Below the pieces are notes generated by a model. It saw only the letters and a program-made list of their open reading frames with translations, made no database searches and had not been told where the DNA came from. A stretch of 25,351 bases of DNA. It comes from an uncultured Porphyromonadaceae bacterium (lineage in GTDB: Bacteria; Bacteroidota; Bacteroidia; Bacteroidales; Muribaculaceae). The position numbers were made by a program, and so were the translations under genes. Below are positions 8,857-17,567 of the stretch, one piece after another. The stretch lies in assembly GCA_902475285.1 (NCBI GenBank), contig CABRZA010000012.1, forward strand, positions 1 through 25,351. The letters run 5' to 3'. Every line of letters starts with the position of its first letter. The stretch's first letter is position 1.

Positions 8857-8915
8857 CCAATCCTACAAAAAGTGAAAAATATCCCGGCGGTGGCGCGGGG
8901 TTGAAAGTTTTTTCG

Positions 8916-8923
8916 TAATTTTG
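8916..8923 (+). promoter_or_regulatory. Bacteroidetes -7 promoter element for lptD
   Basis: taattttg matches TAnnTTTG at every fixed position, 23 bp before the lptD start codon and in an AT-rich patch. No TTTG is present at the usual -33 distance; the nearest candidate is ttga at 8901, which is too close. Confidence 0.6.
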
Positions 8924-8946
8924 CCCTCTGATAGTTTTTCGAGCAC

Positions 8947-11742
8947 TTGAAATCGTTAGTTCTATATATATTTGCCGCCGTCGCAGCGGTGTTTATGCTG
9001 GCTGTCACCGGCCGTGCCGATGCCTCCGAGGGAGTCGATATCGACTCTCTTGCATCCCGCGCGGCCATGGCATGGCCCGGCGACGCCGTCCACGACACCG
9101 CCCCCGCCGAGAGCACCCTGCCCGACACCGTGCCGCTTGTCCTCGGCCCCGATACCGTGGCCGGCGACAGCATACCGGTGCTTCCCGCCGCTCCCGGCAT
9201 CACGGCGCCTTCAAGGGTAAAATATGTAAAGACCGATCTCGACGGTCCCGTCACTTTCTCGGCCAACGACTCAATGCTCATCCTCGGGCGCGACTCGGCG
9301 TTCATGTACGGCGACGGCAAGGTGGCCTACGGCGACATAAAGCTCGACGCCGCCGAAATACGCATGGACCTAAACGACAACACCGTCTTTGCCGTCGGAC
9401 GCACCGACAGCACCGGCGCGGTAACCGGCAAGCCCGTTTTCAACGAGAAGGGCACCGACTACGAGGCCGCCACAATGCGCTACAACTTCAAGTCGGAGAA
9501 AGGCTACATCCAGAACGTAGTCACTCAGCAGGGCGAGGGCTACCTCACCGGCGGCACAACAAAGAAGGACGTCGACAACGAGTTCTACCTCGCCGACGGC
9601 TTCTACACCACCTGCGACAACCACGACCATCCCCACTTCGGTTTCCACATCACCAAGGCCAAGGTGCGCCCCGGCAAGAACATTGTCGTCGGCCCCACCT
9701 ACATGGTGCTCGCCGGCCTGCCTCTCCCGCTGGCCGTGCCATTCGGCTACTTCCCCTTCACCGAGAAGTACGCCTCCGGCGTGATTGTGCCCAGCTTCGG
9801 CGACGACTACAACCGAGGTTTCTACCTCAGCGACGGCGGATACTACTTCGCCATCAACGACAACATCGACCTCGCCCTCACCGGCGAAATATACACCAAG
9901 GGCTCGTGGGGCCTGCGTGCCGCAAGCACCTACGCCAAGCGCTACAAATACAGCGGCAACTTCAACCTAAGCTACCTCAAAACAATAACCGGCGAGAAGG
10001 GCTCGCCCGACTACTCCGTGGCCACGAACTTCCAGATTCTGTGGAGCCACTCGCAGGACGCAAAGTTCAACCCCAACATGTCGCTCTCGGCAAGCGTCAA
10101 CTTCACCACATCGGGCTACACCCGCAGCGACCTCAACAGCTACTACTCCCCGGCATTCACCGAGAACACCAAAAGCTCCTCGGTAAACATGACCTACCGC
10201 TTCCCCGGAACAAAATGGAGCCTCTCCACCACCTTCAACGTCAACCAGCGCACACAGGACTCCACGCTCTCCATCTCCTTCCCCAACGTCACCGTCAACC
10301 TCTCGCAGGTTTACCCCTTCAAGCGCAAGAAGGCCATCGGCGCCGCTCGCTGGTATGAGAAAATCAAGCTGTCCTACACCGGCCTCCTCCAAAATTCCCT
10401 CACGGCCAAGCAGAACGTCTTCTTCAAGAAGAGCCTCATCAAGGACTGGCGCAACGCCATGAGCCACAGCGTGCCCGTGTCGGCCACGTTCAACCTCTTC
10501 AACTACATCAACCTCACTCCCTCCATACGCCTCACCGACCGCATGTACACCAACAAGGTCAACCGCGAGTGGGACGCCGAGCGAAGCGTCGAGAAGATGG
10601 ACACCGTCTACGGCTTCTACAACGTGTGGGATTTCCAAGCATCCGTCTCGCTCGACACCAAAATCTACGGCTTCTTCCAGCCCCTCGGATTCCTGGGCAA
10701 GAAAGTGAAGATGATACGCCACGTCCTCACGCCGTCGGTGTCGTTCTCGGGAGCGCCCGACTGGTCGTCGCCCTTCTTCGGCTACTACGGCAGCTACGCC
10801 TACACCGACAGCCGCGGACAGGAACAGGTGAGAAAATACTCCAAGTTCCCCAACGCTCTCTTCGGCGTACCGGGCCAGGGGAAGACGGGCTCGGTATCCG
10901 TTTCGCTGTCGAACAACCTTGAGATGAAAATCAAATCCGACGCCGACTCCACAGGCGAGAAGAAGATTTCGCTCATCGAGAACCTCAACATATCGCAGAG
11001 CTACAACTTCGCCGCCGACTCGCTCAACTGGAGCGACATAAGCACTTCAATCCTCCTGCGCCTCACAAAGAACTTCAACCTCAACCTCTCCGCCACCTGG
11101 GACCCCTACATATACCAGCTCAACTCGTCGGGCACCCCCGTGAAGGTCAACAAAACGCGCCTCTCGGCCGGCAAGGGCTGGGGACGCCTCATGCGCACCG
11201 GAACATCGTTCAGCTACACCTTCAACAACGACACCTTTAAGAAAAAAGACAAGAAGGAAGACCCGCAGGGCGGCTCCGACAAGCAGAACACATCCGGGGC
11301 CCAGCACCAGCGCGACGTCGACGACGAGACCGCCGACAGCAGTTCCGGACCCGAAATGGGCCCCGACGGCTACGCCGTGTGGCGCGTGCCGTGGAGCCTT
11401 ACGCTCAACTATTCAATCAACTACGCCTACGGAGCCTTCAACAAGGAGAAAATGGAGTTCGACGGGCGAATAACGCAGAACCTCTCGTTCAGCGGCAACA
11501 TCCAGCCCACGCCCAACTGGAACTTCTCCTTCTCGGCATCCTACAACTTCGACACGCACAAGCTCGCCTACATGAACTGCAACATCTCCCGCGACTTGCA
11601 CTGCTTCACCATGCGAGCAAGCTTCGTGCCCGTAGGCCCCTACAAGAGCTACAACTTCCACATCTCCGTGAAGTCGTCGATGCTCTCCGACCTCAAATAC
11701 GACAAGCGCTCCTCCCTCACCAACGGAATCCAGTGGTATTGA
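8947..11742 (+). CDS. lptD: LptD-like outer-membrane LPS assembly protein
   Basis: A 931-residue outer-membrane protein expected to insert lipopolysaccharide into the outer leaflet. The start is TTG at 8947: it gives the signal peptide MKSLVLYIFAAVAAVFMLAV and lies just after a promoter box, whereas the next in-frame ATG (8995) would cut the signal sequence in half. After a Pro/Asp-rich linker, an OstA/LptA-like jellyroll runs from about residue 95 to 230 (SAFMYGDGKVAYGDIKLDAA, then TDYEAATMRYNFKSEKGYIQ). A conserved region follows with PLPLAVPFGYFPF, then a long beta-barrel made of alternating strands with many Asn/Ser/Tyr and aromatic residues. A charged, disordered loop (about 760-810; KKKDKKEDPQ) interrupts the barrel. 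The C-terminus ends in Trp-Tyr, the aromatic end expected of a barrel recognised by the BAM machine. The partner lipoprotein LptE is not in this window. Confidence 0.88.
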   Translation: MKSLVLYIFAAVAAVFMLAVTGRADASEGVDIDSLASRAAMAWPGDAVHDTAPAESTLPDTVPLVLGPDTVAGDSIPVLPAAPGITAPSRVKYVKTDLDGPVTFSANDSMLILGRDSAFMYGDGKVAYGDIKLDAAEIRMDLNDNTVFAVGRTDSTGAVTGKPVFNEKGTDYEAATMRYNFKSEKGYIQNVVTQQGEGYLTGGTTKKDVDNEFYLADGFYTTCDNHDHPHFGFHITKAKVRPGKNIVVGPTYMVLAGLPLPLAVPFGYFPFTEKYASGVIVPSFGDDYNRGFYLSDGGYYFAINDNIDLALTGEIYTKGSWGLRAASTYAKRYKYSGNFNLSYLKTITGEKGSPDYSVATNFQILWSHSQDAKFNPNMSLSASVNFTTSGYTRSDLNSYYSPAFTENTKSSSVNMTYRFPGTKWSLSTTFNVNQRTQDSTLSISFPNVTVNLSQVYPFKRKKAIGAARWYEKIKLSYTGLLQNSLTAKQNVFFKKSLIKDWRNAMSHSVPVSATFNLFNYINLTPSIRLTDRMYTNKVNREWDAERSVEKMDTVYGFYNVWDFQASVSLDTKIYGFFQPLGFLGKKVKMIRHVLTPSVSFSGAPDWSSPFFGYYGSYAYTDSRGQEQVRKYSKFPNALFGVPGQGKTGSVSVSLSNNLEMKIKSDADSTGEKKISLIENLNISQSYNFAADSLNWSDISTSILLRLTKNFNLNLSATWDPYIYQLNSSGTPVKVNKTRLSAGKGWGRLMRTGTSFSYTFNNDTFKKKDKKEDPQGGSDKQNTSGAQHQRDVDDETADSSSGPEMGPDGYAVWRVPWSLTLNYSINYAYGAFNKEKMEFDGRITQNLSFSGNIQPTPNWNFSFSASYNFDTHKLAYMNCNISRDLHCFTMRASFVPVGPYKSYNFHISVKSSMLSDLKYDKRSSLTNGIQWY

Positions 11743-11777
11743 CACCCTCCGCAGGTTCGGCTCTTGCCTCGTAGAAA

Positions 11778-11809
11778 CAGAAAATGCCCCCCTTTGGAAA
11801 TATTTTCTG
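11778..11809 (+). terminator. Possible hairpin after lptD
   Basis: cagaaaat (11778-11785) and attttctg (11802-11809) are a perfect 8-bp inverted repeat around a 16-nt loop, 35 bp after the lptD stop. The stem is AT-rich and lacks a T-tail, so termination is uncertain. Confidence 0.4.
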
Positions 11810-11840
11810 CTCATGACGCGGATATTTTTAGAAATTTAGC

Positions 11841-11848
11841 TAATTTTG
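11841..11848 (+). promoter_or_regulatory. Bacteroidetes -7 promoter element for metG
   Basis: taattttg is a full match to TAnnTTTG, 42 bp upstream of the metG ATG within an AT-rich stretch. The sequence agc just before it is shared with the promoter at 21218-21225. No clear TTTG lies at -33. Confidence 0.6.
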
Positions 11849-11890
11849 CCAATTAATTAGGCGCAATGCCGCAACGTAACTCTTCAAGTC

Positions 11891-13936
11891 ATGAGCAAAG
11901 ATTACAAGCGAACCCTTATAACCACGGCTCTGCCCTACACCAACGGGCCTGTACACATCGGTCACCTCGCCGGAGTATATGTTCCGGCCGATATCTACGC
12001 ACGTTACCTCCGTCTGGCCGGTCGCCCCGTCACTCTCATCGGCGGCAGCGACGAACACGGAGTGCCCATCACGCTCAAAGCACGCGCCGAGGGCGTGACG
12101 CCGCAGGACATCGTCGACCGTTACCACAAGCTCATCAAAGATTCTTTCGACGGTCTGGGTATATCTTTCGACATATATTCCCGCACCACTTCCGACATAC
12201 ACCACGCCACCGCGTCGGAATTCTTCCGCCATCTCTACGACAAGGGTGAGTTCGTAGAGCAGACCTCCGAGCAGCTCTACGACCCCGAGGCCGGGCAGTT
12301 CCTCGCCGACCGCTACGTCACCGGCGAGTGCCCCCACTGCCACAATCCCAAGGCCTACGGCGACCAGTGCGAGGTGTGCGGCACGTCGCTCAACGCTACC
12401 GACCTCATCAATCCGCGCAGCGCAATATCCGGCGCAAAGCCCGAGCTCCGCACCACACGCCACTGGTATCTCCCCCTCGACAAATGGGAGCCCACCCTCC
12501 GCGAATGGATTCTCGAAGGCCATAAGGAATGGCGTTCCAACGTCTACGGCCAGTGCAAGAGCTGGCTCGACATGGGCCTCCAGCCCCGTGCAGTGTCGCG
12601 CGACCTCTCTTGGGGAGTACCCGTACCCGTCGAAGGTGCCGAAGGAAAGGTGCTCTACGTGTGGTTCGACGCCCCCATAGGCTACATATCAAACACCAAA
12701 GAACTATACCCCGACAGCTGGGAGACATGGTGGAAGGACCCCGAGACGCGCATCGTGAACTTCATTGGCAAGGACAACATCGTGTTCCACTGCATAGTCT
12801 TCCCCGCCATGCTCATGGCCTACGGCGACGGCTTCCAGCTCCCCGACAATGTCCCCGCCAACGAGTTCCTCAACCTTGAGGGCGACAAGATTTCCACCTC
12901 GCGCAACTGGGCAGTGTGGCTCAACGAATACCTCGACGACTTCCCAGGCAAGCAGGACGTGCTCCGCTACGTCCTCACGGCCAATGCTCCCGAGACCCGC
13001 GACAACGACTTCACCTGGGCCGACTTCCAGGCCCGCAACAACAACGAGCTCGTGGCCATCCTGGGCAACTTCGTAAACCGCGTCATGGTGCTCACCAAGA
13101 AGTACTTCGAGGGCGTGGTGCCCGCTGCCGGCGAATACACCGACGTCGACCGCGAGGCCTTCGCCGAAATGAAGCGCCTCGCCGAGAGCCTCACCGACAA
13201 CCTCGAGGGCTTCCACTTCCGCGAGGCCGTGAAGGACGCCATAGGCTTCTCGCGCCTCGGCAACAAGTACTTGCAGGACTGCGAGCCATGGAAGATTTTC
13301 GCCACCGACCCCGCACGCGTGGCCACCGTGCTCAATGTGTGCGCCCAGATATGCGCCTCCATAGCCGTAGCCATCGAGCCCTTCATGCCTTTCAGCAGCG
13401 AGAAGCTCGCCGCCATGCTCGGCATGGACAAGCTCTCGTGGGACATCCTCGGCAGCGACAGCGCGATAGCCGCCGGCACAACCCTCGGCGAGCCCGTGCT
13501 TCTCTTCGAGAAAATCGACGATGCCGCCATCAAGGCTCAGACCGACCGCCTCGAACGCATAAAGCGCGAGAACATAATCAAAAACTGGCAGCCCGAGCCT
13601 CAGAAAGCCACAGTGCAGATGGCCGACTTCGAGCGCCTCGACCTCCGCGTAGGCACCGTGCTCGAGTGTTCGCGCGTCAAGAAGGCCGACCGTCTGCTAT
13701 GCTTCAAAATCGACGACGGTACCGACAAGCCCCGAACCATCGTGAGCGGCATCGCCGAGCACTACGCACCCGACGACCTCGTGGGCAAGCAGGTGGTGTT
13801 CATCGCCAACCTCGCTCCGGCAAAAATCAAGGGCATCGAGTCGCAGGGCATGATACTTTCGGCGCTCAACGCCGACGGCAGCCTCTGCGTGGTGGCACCC
13901 TCGACAACGGCAACTCCCGGTGCGGGCGTAAAATAA
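11891..13936 (+). CDS. metG: Methionyl-tRNA synthetase
   Basis: A 681-residue class I aminoacyl-tRNA synthetase that charges tRNA-Met in the cytoplasm. The HIGH motif is literal (residues 22-25, PVHIGHLAG), GGSDEHG follows near residue 52, and the KMSKS equivalent is KISTS at 333-337. A zinc knuckle CPHC...CEVC occurs at about residues 147-162. The anticodon-binding helical domain lies at about 400-550. A C-terminal EMAPII/Trbp111-type tRNA-binding domain begins near residue 577 (ADFERLDLRVGTVLECSRVK), the dimerising appendage seen in the long bacterial MetG form. Length is normal for that form. The gene leads a long plus-strand run; the asparaginase starts 9 bp after its stop. A second, out-of-frame open frame over its 3' half is a GC shadow. 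Confidence 0.97.
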   Translation: MSKDYKRTLITTALPYTNGPVHIGHLAGVYVPADIYARYLRLAGRPVTLIGGSDEHGVPITLKARAEGVTPQDIVDRYHKLIKDSFDGLGISFDIYSRTTSDIHHATASEFFRHLYDKGEFVEQTSEQLYDPEAGQFLADRYVTGECPHCHNPKAYGDQCEVCGTSLNATDLINPRSAISGAKPELRTTRHWYLPLDKWEPTLREWILEGHKEWRSNVYGQCKSWLDMGLQPRAVSRDLSWGVPVPVEGAEGKVLYVWFDAPIGYISNTKELYPDSWETWWKDPETRIVNFIGKDNIVFHCIVFPAMLMAYGDGFQLPDNVPANEFLNLEGDKISTSRNWAVWLNEYLDDFPGKQDVLRYVLTANAPETRDNDFTWADFQARNNNELVAILGNFVNRVMVLTKKYFEGVVPAAGEYTDVDREAFAEMKRLAESLTDNLEGFHFREAVKDAIGFSRLGNKYLQDCEPWKIFATDPARVATVLNVCAQICASIAVAIEPFMPFSSEKLAAMLGMDKLSWDILGSDSAIAAGTTLGEPVLLFEKIDDAAIKAQTDRLERIKRENIIKNWQPEPQKATVQMADFERLDLRVGTVLECSRVKKADRLLCFKIDDGTDKPRTIVSGIAEHYAPDDLVGKQVVFIANLAPAKIKGIESQGMILSALNADGSLCVVAPSTTATPGAGVK

Positions 13937-13945
13937 ATTTACGCC

Positions 13946-14995
13946 ATGCGTCCCCGGATTCTTATCGTCTACACAGGCGGCACAATAGGCATGATCGAAG
14001 ACCCCGCCACAAAGGCGCTGCGGCCTTTCGACTTCTCGCATCTTATCGACAACGTACCCAAGATAAAGATGCTCGACTATGAAATCGACAATATCCAGTT
14101 CCACCCGCCCATCGACTCGTCGGACATGGATATTTCGCACTGGCAGAGCATCGCCCACAGCATAGCCGACAATTACGACCGTTACGACGGCTTCGTGGTG
14201 CTCCACGGCACCGACACGATGGCCTACACGGCGTCGGCGCTGTCGTTCATGCTGGCCAACCTCGACAAGCCCGTCATAATCACCGGCTCGCAGCTGCCCA
14301 TAGGCGAGGTGCGCACCGACGGCGAGGAAAACCTCATCACCGCACTCCAAATAGCAGCCGAGCGACGCCCCGACGGCACGCCGATGGTGCGCGAGGTGGC
14401 CATCCTCTTCGAAAACTACCTCTGGCGCGGCAACCGCTCGACAAAGCGCTCGGCCGACAACTTCAACGCCTTCAAGAGCAACAACTATCCAGCTTTGGCA
14501 AAGATAGGTCTGGGCATACACTACGACACCGACGCCCTCAGTTCGGAGAGCACCGGCACCGGGCTCACGCCGCGCTATGAACTCGACAGCAACGTGATTT
14601 CTATCGACCTCTTTCCAGGCCTGAGCGAGCGCGTGCTGCGCCACCAGCTCGCCACCCCGGGCATCAAGGGCATAGTCCTCCGCACGTTCGGTGCCGGAAA
14701 CGGCCCCACATGGGACTGGTTCATCCGCGCCATACGCGAGGCCGTCGACCGCGGTATGGTGATTCTCAACGTCACACAGTGCGTCAACGGCGGCGTCCAC
14801 ACCAACCGCTACGTCGGCGGCGACCTCCTGGCCGCAACGGGTGTGGTGTCGGGCCACGACATCACCTTCGAGGCCGCCATCACAAAGATGATGTTCCTCT
14901 TCGGCCTGGGTCTCGACACCGACGAAGTGAAACGCCGCCTCGGCCTCCCCATTGCCGGAGAACTTTCGCTGAACTACGACAAACCGCTGCGCTGA
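13946..14995 (+). CDS. ansA: Type I L-asparaginase
   Basis: A 349-residue asparaginase that hydrolyses L-asparagine to aspartate and ammonia. The two active-site blocks are intact: YTGGTIGM at residues 9-16 with the nucleophilic Thr10, and HGTDTMAYTASALSFML from residue 87 with the Thr89-Asp90 pair. A later Lys in RGNRSTKRSAD matches the catalytic Lys of the family. There is no signal peptide, which together with close similarity to E. coli AnsA motifs (DSSDM, GNRxTK, LTQC/VTQC) indicates the cytoplasmic type I enzyme rather than the periplasmic type II form. It starts 9 bp after metG and its TGA overlaps the ATG of the next gene by one base, so translational coupling is likely. Confidence 0.94.
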   Translation: MRPRILIVYTGGTIGMIEDPATKALRPFDFSHLIDNVPKIKMLDYEIDNIQFHPPIDSSDMDISHWQSIAHSIADNYDRYDGFVVLHGTDTMAYTASALSFMLANLDKPVIITGSQLPIGEVRTDGEENLITALQIAAERRPDGTPMVREVAILFENYLWRGNRSTKRSADNFNAFKSNNYPALAKIGLGIHYDTDALSSESTGTGLTPRYELDSNVISIDLFPGLSERVLRHQLATPGIKGIVLRTFGAGNGPTWDWFIRAIREAVDRGMVILNVTQCVNGGVHTNRYVGGDLLAATGVVSGHDITFEAAITKMMFLFGLGLDTDEVKRRLGLPIAGELSLNYDKPLR

Positions 14996-15324
14996 TGTCA
15001 CGCCTCCTCTTCGCCATCATCCTTGCCCTTGTTGCGGCGACGGCTCCCGTAGCCGTGGCCGCTCCACATGCGGCGCCGAGATGGGAAGTGGTGGAGACAG
15101 GCTCCGCACCCGACGACGACCGCACCGAGGCATTCGACGTTGCCGTACGCGACGGCATGGTGTATATCCGCGTCAACGAGGAAATCAAGGTGGAGATTTT
15201 CTCCATCCTCGGCCAGCTGGTCACCTCGCGCCGCCTGCAGCCCGGGTTGGTGCGCCTCACGCTCCCGCAGAAAGGCGTCTACATTCTCCGCGCCGGCGGC
15301 TCCACGCGACGCATAAATGTATGA
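14995..15324 (+). CDS. Small exported protein consisting mainly of a T9SS-type sorting-like domain
   Basis: A 109-residue protein. The ATG at 14995 overlaps the asparaginase stop (tgatg); the frame is open further upstream but that part is Arg-rich shadow within ansA. Residues 1-22 are a signal peptide (MSRLLFAIILALVAATAPVA). A short acidic linker (about 25-48) precedes a module that resembles the Por secretion-system C-terminal sorting domain: MVYIRVNEEIKVEIFSILGQ, then LVTSRRLQPGLVRLTLPQKG, then VYILRAGGSTRRINV at the C-terminus. There is no room for a separate cargo domain. It could be a tiny surface or secreted protein, a remnant of a larger protein, or a free-standing beta-sandwich. Function unknown. 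Its codon use is like that of its neighbours and it is locked between ansA and dut, so it looks maintained. Confidence 0.8.
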   Translation: MSRLLFAIILALVAATAPVAVAAPHAAPRWEVVETGSAPDDDRTEAFDVAVRDGMVYIRVNEEIKVEIFSILGQLVTSRRLQPGLVRLTLPQKGVYILRAGGSTRRINV

Positions 15325-15346
15325 TGCACAACATCAAAGAATCCAC

Positions 15347-15787
15347 ATGACCGACATAAAGATACATATCGCCAACACCTCGGCCAATCCCCTCCCGGCC
15401 TATGCCACCGAGGGCGCGGCGGGCATGGACTTCCGTGCCGCACTCACCGAGCCCCTCGTGCTCGCGCCCGGCGCCCGTGTCCTCGTGCCCACGGGGTTGC
15501 GCGTGGCTATTCCCGAGGGCTATGAGTTGCAGATGCGCCCGCGTAGCGGCCTGGCACTGCGCCACGGCATCACCCTGCTCAACTCCCCCGGCACCATCGA
15601 CAGCGACTACCGCGGAGAAATCGGCGTAATCCTCATCAACCACTCCTCCGAACCCTTCACCGTCAACCCCGGCGAACGAATATGCCAGGGCGTGGTGTGC
15701 CCCGTGGCTCATGCCGTCTGGTGCGCCGTCGACACCCTCGACGATACCGCACGCGGCGACGGCGGCTTCGGTCACACCGGCCGCTGA
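15347..15787 (+). CDS. dut: dUTP diphosphatase (dUTPase)
   Basis: A 146-residue trimeric dUTPase that splits dUTP to dUMP and pyrophosphate, keeping uracil out of DNA and feeding dTMP synthesis. All five motifs are visible: AGMDFRA, the RSGLA substrate loop, GTIDSDYRGEIGV with the catalytic Asp, the GERICQ segment, and the C-terminal RGDGGFGHTGR arm. I prefer the ATG at 15347 (MTDIKIHIANTSANPLPAYA), because the core fold of this family starts there. An upstream in-frame ATG at 15317 would add ten residues and overlap the preceding gene by 8 bp. The neighbour downstream, a TPR protein, starts 21 bp after the stop. Confidence 0.96.
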   Translation: MTDIKIHIANTSANPLPAYATEGAAGMDFRAALTEPLVLAPGARVLVPTGLRVAIPEGYELQMRPRSGLALRHGITLLNSPGTIDSDYRGEIGVILINHSSEPFTVNPGERICQGVVCPVAHAVWCAVDTLDDTARGDGGFGHTGR

Positions 15788-15808
15788 CGGGGCCTCACTC
15801 ATTATAAG

Positions 15809-17554
15809 ATGCGAAACCCCGTATATCTTCTCCTCCTCCTTACAGTGCTGCCCCTCTGGGCCCGGCGCTCGCCCGTGCCCGATGCCGACGCCGTGCGCAA
15901 GGCCGAGTACGTCTTTCTCGAGGCCTACGCCCAACCCTTCGACAGCACCCCGGGCACACAGTACTTCCTTCTGCGCCACGCCGCCGCCATCAACCCCGAC
16001 GACCCATACATTGCCGGCGCCCTGGCGGAGATAGAATTCCTCATGCCCGGCGTGTCAGAAGCACGACGTGAAAAGAGCTACGACGCACTGCGGCGCCGAT
16101 TTTTGGCCGAACCCGCAAACAGCAACTACGCCGACATGTTCTCGCGCGCCGCACGCGCCATGCGGCGACCCGACGACATGGTGGCCGCCTACGAGCTCCA
16201 TTCCGCCGCCATACCAGCCAACAACGAGGCCGCCGTGCAGCTCGCCATGACACTCACGGAGCGCTTCGACGCCCGGGGCGATACCGCCGACATCGACCGC
16301 GCCCTCGCCATATGCCGCGACGTGGAGAGCCGCGTGGGCCGCAACTTCCGCACCACAGCCCTCAGCACCTATATAAACAGTACCATGGGCGACACCGCCG
16401 CCGTGGTCGACGACATACGCGCTCTCGTGGCCGACGCTCCCTCCGATCCGCGCAACCTCCTTATGGCCGGCACCCTCTACACACAGAACGACATGCCCGA
16501 CAGCGCCCTGGCTGTCTTCGACCGCGCCGCCGGTCTCGCCCCGCACCAAGGCGTAATCAATGCCGCACGCGCCGACATATACCTCCGCAACGGCCGCGAC
16601 TCCGCCTTCCGCGCCGAAGCCCGTGCCGCCATTCTTTCGGAAGACCTCGACTTCGACCGCAAGCAGGCCATACTCCAAAACTATGTCGAGGAGGTGTTCA
16701 ACGACAGCACCGCCACTGCCGACACCGACAGCCTCTTCGGCGTCGTAATGGACCTGCATCCGGGCCAGCCTCAACTCCACGACCTCTACGCGGCTTATCT
16801 CACGGCCCTCGAACGCTACGCCGACGCCGCCGAGCAATATGCCCTCAGCAACGACCTCGACCGCGGCAACGACCGCCGGCTTGCCGAGATGGTGCGGCTC
16901 AACTTCCTCGACGACAAGCCCCAACGCGCCCGCGACATAGCTCTCGGCGCAATGGCCGACTTTCCCGCCAACGGCTACTTCCCCGTGGCGGTGGCATCGG
17001 CATATGTGAACATCGACCCGCAGGCAGGCGTGGCATTCATCGATTCGCTCGACATGACTGCCTACACCGACAACGTAAAGTCGATACTCCACTCCACCCT
17101 CGGCGACCTGCTGTGGCAGCAACGCAACTTCGACGCCGCCTCCGAAGCCTACCACAAGGCATTCTCCGAAGACCTCACAAACTACGGAGCCATGAACAAC
17201 TATGCTTACGCCTGCGCCGAGGCCGACCGCGACCTCATCGACGCCGAGCAGTATGCCTCCATGGCCGTCGGCGCCGAGCCCGAGAACCACACCTACATCG
17301 ACACCTACGCATGGGTGATGTACCGCAAGGGTATGTACGCCGTGGCCAAGCAGTTGATAGAGAAAGCCATCGGCCTCGCCGAAAAAGATACCGGCGCATC
17401 GGCCGAACTCTACGACCATGCCGGCGACATAAACTTTGCCCTGGGCGACACCGACACTGCCGTCGCCTTCTGGCAGAAGGCCCTCGACCTCACCCCCGAC
17501 AGCGACATAATCCGCCGCAAAATCGAGGAACGCCGAATCATCGAAAACGAATAA
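15809..17554 (+). CDS. Exported TPR-repeat protein
   Basis: A 581-residue protein with a signal peptide (MRNPVYLLLLLTVLPLWARR) and helical tetratricopeptide repeats through most of its length. The clearest repeats are near residues 230-265 (SALAVFDRAAGLAPHQGVIN), 455-525 (NNYAYACAEADRD and YIDTYAWVMYRKGMYAVAKQ) and 532-575 (DINFALGDTDTAVAFWQKAL). There is no enzymatic motif, so it is most likely a periplasmic or membrane-attached scaffold. It is followed 13 bp later by a DUF4292 lipoprotein and then an EnvC-like protein. From memory, the order dut, TPR, DUF4292, M23 recurs in Bacteroidales, which hints at a joint envelope role, but no specific function can be given. Confidence 0.88.
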   Translation: MRNPVYLLLLLTVLPLWARRSPVPDADAVRKAEYVFLEAYAQPFDSTPGTQYFLLRHAAAINPDDPYIAGALAEIEFLMPGVSEARREKSYDALRRRFLAEPANSNYADMFSRAARAMRRPDDMVAAYELHSAAIPANNEAAVQLAMTLTERFDARGDTADIDRALAICRDVESRVGRNFRTTALSTYINSTMGDTAAVVDDIRALVADAPSDPRNLLMAGTLYTQNDMPDSALAVFDRAAGLAPHQGVINAARADIYLRNGRDSAFRAEARAAILSEDLDFDRKQAILQNYVEEVFNDSTATADTDSLFGVVMDLHPGQPQLHDLYAAYLTALERYADAAEQYALSNDLDRGNDRRLAEMVRLNFLDDKPQRARDIALGAMADFPANGYFPVAVASAYVNIDPQAGVAFIDSLDMTAYTDNVKSILHSTLGDLLWQQRNFDAASEAYHKAFSEDLTNYGAMNNYAYACAEADRDLIDAEQYASMAVGAEPENHTYIDTYAWVMYRKGMYAVAKQLIEKAIGLAEKDTGASAELYDHAGDINFALGDTDTAVAFWQKALDLTPDSDIIRRKIEERRIIENE

Positions 17555-17567
17555 TCCATAAGCTACA

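Noticed and set aside
12916..14082. 388-codon plus-strand frame over the metG 3' end and ansA 5' end
   Set aside because: Composition is almost entirely Arg, His, Pro and Gln, the mark of a GC-rich off-frame reading; metG and ansA are certain.
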